Of a DNA stretch of 9,775 nucleotides, positions 7,024-9,775 are shown piece by piece. The notes below the pieces were generated by a model that searched no databases, was not told the DNA's origin, and saw nothing but the letters and a program-made list of their open reading frames with translations. Within the stretch, counting starts at the first letter, position 1; each line of letters opens with the position of its first letter. Source of the DNA: JAHECQ01 sp047638695 (lineage in GTDB: Bacteria > Actinomycetota > Acidimicrobiia > Acidimicrobiales > SZUA-35); contig JBLINY010000148.1 of NCBI GenBank assembly GCA_047638695.1, positions 1-9,775 on the forward strand, read 5' to 3'. The translations under genes were made by a program, and so were the position numbers.

Positions 7024-7934
7024 ACGTTGATCGTTCGCAAGCGAGACGCGAGTGACCTCAGTGTCGGTTGAGTTCCTGACACCACACTGCGGAACCGCGC
7101 TAGATCGTCGTTGGCATCAGTGTGGAGCCGAGACATGCGGAGGGCAGGATCGTCCCGAGTCATTCGGTGGTCGTGGAGAACGGCCAGCTGGTAATCGAGC
7201 TCCGTCAGCTTCGGTTCAATCACCTGTGACCAGTTGCCGTTCGGGTACGCGAATACCGCAGTCCATGGTTCCACATTGTGGACGAGCCAAGCGTGAGCAG
7301 ATTCGACTTGAAAGAGCTGTTCCTGCTCGGAAGCCGTATCGAGGCACGGATGGTCCCAGGTATGATTGCCTAACGTGTGGCCGGCCTCGGCCCATCGGTG
7401 GATGTCTTGGACAGAAAGCTGCCGACGTGTGTTCGCGCCCGGATCCGGGAGCTGAGCAAGGATACGTCGGCGTTCGCCGTCCGACATTTGCTTGAGCTTC
7501 TGGACGGCCGCTTGGCCGTCGCCGATATCGCACCCTGCAGCTTGGAGGAGTTGCGAGCCGCTAGCGGCCAGAGCGATGTCCCACCAGAACGAAGCTCCGG
7601 ACTCAATCAAACCCGGACAGATGAACATTGTGGCCGGAATGTCGTATCGGCCGAGGATCGGTAGGCCTCGGTCGACAACGGTGGGCGAGCCATCGTCGAA
7701 CGTCACCCACACGGCCTGGTTGGGAAGTGGGATGTCCTCGTTGAGGCTCTTTACGATCTGCCCCGGGGTCACGGGGTTGAAGTTCCTAGCTAGCCAGGCC
7801 ATCTGACGATCGAAGGCCCTCTGATCATCGACGGTGTGGAAGCAAAGCGTTCGGAGCGAAGGATTGACAAGCTGTCCGGACAGCTTTGAGACGACTGACG
7901 ATCGCAGGGCTGTCGTTGCGACCTTTCGGATCAT
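7020..7934 (-). CDS. Polysaccharide deacetylase family protein (NodB homology, CE4)
   Basis: This 304-residue protein has the NodB/CE4 fold. It opens with LCFHTVDD (30-37), the usual first strand. Motif 1 is TFDDG (78-82; D80 catalytic base, D81 metal ligand). Motif 2 is GNHTWDH (189-195; H191 and H195 metal ligands). FAYPNG (228-233) is the later conserved strand. The metal triad Asp-His-His is therefore intact, and N- or O-deacetylase activity on a sugar is plausible. An insert of roughly 70 residues (SFWWDIALAASGS through the Arg-rich 150s-170s) separates motif 1 from motif 2, as in many glycan-cluster members. There is no signal peptide or membrane helix, so it probably acts in the cytoplasm, for example on a lipid-linked or nucleotide-linked sugar. 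It lies 21 nt downstream of the dioxygenase gene and overlaps the EEP gene by 4 nt, so it is the middle gene of an operon. No Shine-Dalgarno site precedes its ATG. Confidence 0.88.
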   Translation of the reverse strand: MIRKVATTALRSSVVSKLSGQLVNPSLRTLCFHTVDDQRAFDRQMAWLARNFNPVTPGQIVKSLNEDIPLPNQAVWVTFDDGSPTVVDRGLPILGRYDIPATMFICPGLIESGASFWWDIALAASGSQLLQAAGCDIGDGQAAVQKLKQMSDGERRRILAQLPDPGANTRRQLSVQDIHRWAEAGHTLGNHTWDHPCLDTASEQEQLFQVESAHAWLVHNVEPWTAVFAYPNGNWSQVIEPKLTELDYQLAVLHDHRMTRDDPALRMSRLHTDANDDLARFRSVVSGTQPTLRSLASRLRTINV

Positions 7935-7955
7935 CGTTCGAACGTCAGTTCGTTC

Positions 7956-8954
7956 TTAGCCAAGAAGGAACACTCCTGCGTCGGCCAGCTCTGCAGCCAG
8001 TTCTCGTTCTGACTTGGTCATCAATGTTGAGCTCACAGAACCGCTTTGGCTGATGCGTCGGATCAGCGAGGTCGCGTTCTCTTCCAGGGAAACACCGGTC
8101 TCGGAACCCACAAACCGGGCCTGGACATGTAGGTGGCCCCCCGGAAAGAACTCCTCTGTTCGGAGCCCAACGAGTCGAGGCGAGATACTCACCTCGAAGC
8201 CATCCTCCGGGAGATCGTGGGCGAGAATGTCGCGGGATCGCTCTTCGCTCTGCAGTGTCCTAGGGTCCTCGCCTAGAGGATCAAGTCCAAGGTCGTTGAA
8301 CTTCAGATAAAGAACGGCAGTGCCACTTGGTCGATAACGCTCGTGGTAGATCTCGGACCCTCGGAAGGCAACAACGTCGCCAGGTCTCATGTCGACCTCG
8401 ACCGGCTCAGTTCCTTCGATGACCACTTCAGGCAAATCGTGGGCAGCGCGGCTGCTCCGCCAATCGGCAGAGGTGGGATATGGGTTCGGGCGGCGATCGA
8501 CGTCAGGCCAAAGCATAAGCCGTGATGCCTCGGGTACGGTGACCGCAATCCCGACCGTGAAGGTGGACGCGCTCCGGTCCTTGTGCGGGGGTGGCAGTTG
8601 CTCGGCCTCGGCCGAGTAGACCTTGATGTGTCGCTCCGCCATCACAGCGGTCTCGACGGACATTCCGGTAAAGGAGCAGATGCCCCGCATCAGTGTTTCG
8701 AGCGGCAACGTTTCTGGCAGTTCCCAGAGGAATTGGGCTTTCTTGCCTGGGAATCGCCAGTTCTCAAGGTCGCCGCCGCTTGTGGCGATCTGTCGCTCTG
8801 TTTGGTCGACCAGAGTGGCGAGGAACTCATCGCTCAAACCCTGCGATACATGAACCCACCCGTGCTCTTCTATGGCAGCTCGCGCTCGACCGGTGTCGAA
8901 CACGAATGGCTCGGAAACGTCGGCTCTGGGCGACACGTCGATAACAGGCCCCAT
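7956..8954 (-). CDS. Fe(II)/2-oxoglutarate-dependent dioxygenase-like protein with extra C-terminal domain
   Basis: This 332-residue protein (counted from ATG 8954) carries a double-stranded beta-helix oxygenase domain. The facial triad is visible: PHKDRS with H124 and D126, then EIYHERYRPSG with H204 as the distal histidine and R208 (or R206) placed to bind 2-oxoglutarate. MRPGDVVAFRGSEIYH (189-204) is the typical strand-turn before the distal His. The N-terminal EEHGWVHVSQGLSDEFLATLV (29-49) matches the opening of phytanoyl-CoA-type hydroxylases. After about residue 255 an extra 75-residue segment follows; its end, SLEENATSLIRRIS through ERELAAELADAGVFLL, looks like a small helical/winged-helix or PqqD-like fold. 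The substrate is unknown. GTG 9005 is an alternative start 17 codons upstream, but ATG 8954 has AGGAGG upstream. It is the first gene of the minus-strand operon and is divergent from an oxidoreductase gene. Confidence 0.75.
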   Translation of the reverse strand: MGPVIDVSPRADVSEPFVFDTGRARAAIEEHGWVHVSQGLSDEFLATLVDQTERQIATSGGDLENWRFPGKKAQFLWELPETLPLETLMRGICSFTGMSVETAVMAERHIKVYSAEAEQLPPPHKDRSASTFTVGIAVTVPEASRLMLWPDVDRRPNPYPTSADWRSSRAAHDLPEVVIEGTEPVEVDMRPGDVVAFRGSEIYHERYRPSGTAVLYLKFNDLGLDPLGEDPRTLQSEERSRDILAHDLPEDGFEVSISPRLVGLRTEEFFPGGHLHVQARFVGSETGVSLEENATSLIRRISQSGSVSSTLMTKSERELAAELADAGVFLLG

Positions 8955-8965
8955 AGGTGTTGTGC

Positions 8966-8971
8966 CCTCCT
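8966..8971 (-). promoter_or_regulatory. Ribosome binding site of the dioxygenase gene
   Basis: AGGAGG on the minus strand lies 11 nt upstream of ATG 8954. It is the best Shine-Dalgarno match in the window and favours this start over GTG 9005. Confidence 0.5.
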
Positions 8972-9106
8972 GGTCAGACTGGAGCCCCGCCGGCTCACAG
9001 ATCACTCCGTACAGTACACCTGGTATCTCATTTGGGCTAGCAAACGGGATGAACTGCCCTCGCTGTGTTCAGTCACACCGAGCATACTGAGTTCTTCTGT
9101 ACCTAT

Positions 9107-9112
9107 GGAGGG
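9107..9112 (+). promoter_or_regulatory. Ribosome binding site of the oxidoreductase gene
   Basis: GGAGGG ends 8 nt before GTG 9121, an ideal spacing. This supports the GTG as the start of the Gfo/Idh/MocA gene. Confidence 0.55.
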
Positions 9113-9120
9113 TCGTTCGA

Positions 9121-9775
9121 GTGAGGATCGGTATTATCGGAGCTGGGTACGTGTCGGATTTCTATGCCTCGACTGCGGTCTTACACCCCAAGTTGGAGAT
9201 CGCTGCAGTTATGGACCAGATACCGGAGCGCGCCGATGCGCTGGCATCCCGACTTGGAGCCCGAAGCGTCTCCTCGCTCGAGGCCCTGCTCGCTGAGGTT
9301 GATCTCGTGGTCAATCTCACGAATCCAAGTAGCCACTTCGAGATCAACGCCGCAGCGCTCGCAGCAGGTAAGCACGTCTACACCGAAAAGCCCGTCGCTA
9401 CAGGCTTGGACCAGGCGAGCGAGCTGGGTCGTATCGCAGCTCGTTCCGGCGCCCATCTCTGTTCGGCGCCGTGCAATCTCCTCGGTGAGACTGCACAGAC
9501 CATCTGGAGACTGCTGAGACATGAAGCGGTGGGCACGGTTCGGTTGGTTTATGCCGAGATGGACGATGGCATGCTTCATCGGATGAACTTCCGCAGTTGG
9601 GTCAACCCGATGGGTCTTCCTTGGCCGTATCAGGATGAGATAGCAGTTGGCTGCACCGCTGAGCACGCCGGGTACTACCTGACATGGCTCGTAGCGTTCT
9701 TCGGTCCAGCGACAGCGGTGACCGCCTTCGCTGGCACTCAGGTCAAGGACAAGGTGATCGGGGAACACCTTGACA
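9121..9775 (+). CDS. Gfo/Idh/MocA-family NAD(P)-dependent oxidoreductase (3' partial)
   Basis: The frame is open from GTG 9121 to the right edge, giving 218 residues without a stop. The N-terminus RIGIIGAGYVSDFYA contains the Rossmann GxGxxS-type dinucleotide loop (G7-G9). An acidic residue in AAVMDQIPERA (about D32) marks the cofactor-ribose position. VVNLTNPSSHFEINAAALAAGKHVYTEKPVA (63-93, quoted in parts) includes the family's EKP motif at 89-91, whose Lys is catalytic in known members. CTAEHAGYYLTWL (178-190) and FFGP match the helix carrying the second-domain catalytic His (H182 here). Such enzymes oxidise, reduce or epimerise sugars or sugar nucleotides; the substrate is not predictable. 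It is divergent from the dioxygenase gene and shares its intergenic region. A long antisense frame (9181-9768) is only a shadow. About 120-200 residues are missing beyond the window. Confidence 0.88.
   Translation, partial: MRIGIIGAGYVSDFYASTAVLHPKLEIAAVMDQIPERADALASRLGARSVSSLEALLAEVDLVVNLTNPSSHFEINAAALAAGKHVYTEKPVATGLDQASELGRIAARSGAHLCSAPCNLLGETAQTIWRLLRHEAVGTVRLVYAEMDDGMLHRMNFRSWVNPMGLPWPYQDEIAVGCTAEHAGYYLTWLVAFFGPATAVTAFAGTQVKDKVIGEHLD

Larger units (their letters stand above)
8955..9120. promoter_or_regulatory. Divergent intergenic region with promoters for the minus-strand operon and the oxidoreductase gene
   Basis: The 166 nt between the two divergent starts must drive both units unless transcription enters from elsewhere. 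An odd palindrome GTACAGTAC sits at 9009-9017. CATACT at 9083-9088 could be a -10 element for the + strand gene, but no convincing -35 accompanies it. No promoter can be fixed by eye. Confidence 0.35.

Noticed and set aside
8583..9296. 237-codon open frame on the + strand crossing the divergent intergenic region
   Set aside because: It overlaps the dioxygenase gene in antisense and the start of the oxidoreductase gene in another frame; its composition (many Arg, Cys, Trp) is not protein-like, and it has no domain.
9181..9768. 195-codon open frame on the minus strand
   Set aside because: It is antisense to the Gfo/Idh/MocA gene, whose motifs (GxGxxS, EKP) are unmistakable; the minus-strand product is Cys/Arg/His-rich with no recognisable domain.
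1..9775. tRNA, rRNA, CRISPR array, insertion sequence or toxin-antitoxin gene
   Set aside because: Reading both strands found no clustered direct repeats, transposase motifs, tRNA-like cloverleaf or small paired toxin-antitoxin frames; nearly all sequence is taken up by the genes listed.

Overview
The window looks like chromosomal DNA from a GC-rich bacterium. My best guess is an actinomycete-type organism, perhaps Acidimicrobiia-like. The reasons are the frequent GTG/TTG starts, the Ala/Arg/Val-rich proteins, the tight gene packing and the similarity of the secreted lipoprotein to actinobacterial proteins as I remember them. This taxonomic call is an inference; there is no rRNA, tRNA or other marker here. 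No insertion sequence, CRISPR array or phage gene was seen.

Positions 1-6107 (+ strand) are a surface-polysaccharide assembly locus. In order it encodes the C-terminal end of an O-antigen ligase/polymerase-type membrane protein (entering from the left), a GT4 glycosyltransferase, a GT2 glycosyltransferase, a secreted lipoprotein of unknown function, a WecG/TagA/CpsF-type (GT26) glycosyltransferase and a Wzx-type flippase. The first three junctions are overlaps of 4, 4 and 32 nt. A gap of about 137 nt before the GT26 gene suggests a second transcription unit. The GT26 and flippase genes overlap again. Together the genes fit a Wzx/Wzy-type route: sugars are added to an undecaprenyl-linked precursor in the cytoplasm, flipped across the membrane and polymerised or ligated outside. 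The initiating phosphoglycosyltransferase and any chain-length regulator are not in this window.

Positions 6052-8954 (- strand) are a compact three-gene operon read right to left: an Fe(II)/2-oxoglutarate-type dioxygenase, a NodB-family polysaccharide deacetylase without a signal peptide, and a membrane-anchored endonuclease/exonuclease/phosphatase (EEP) protein whose catalytic domain is predicted outside the membrane (VanJ-like architecture). The EEP gene runs 56 nt into the 3' end of the flippase gene on the opposite strand.

Positions 8955-9120 are a divergent intergenic region. From 9121 a Gfo/Idh/MocA-family NAD(P)-dependent oxidoreductase reads rightwards and leaves the window unfinished. 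The dioxygenase, oxidoreductase and deacetylase probably modify sugars or another small substrate linked to this locus, but the substrates cannot be read from sequence. The least explained elements are the lipoprotein, the dioxygenase with its extra C-terminal domain and the VanJ-like EEP protein.
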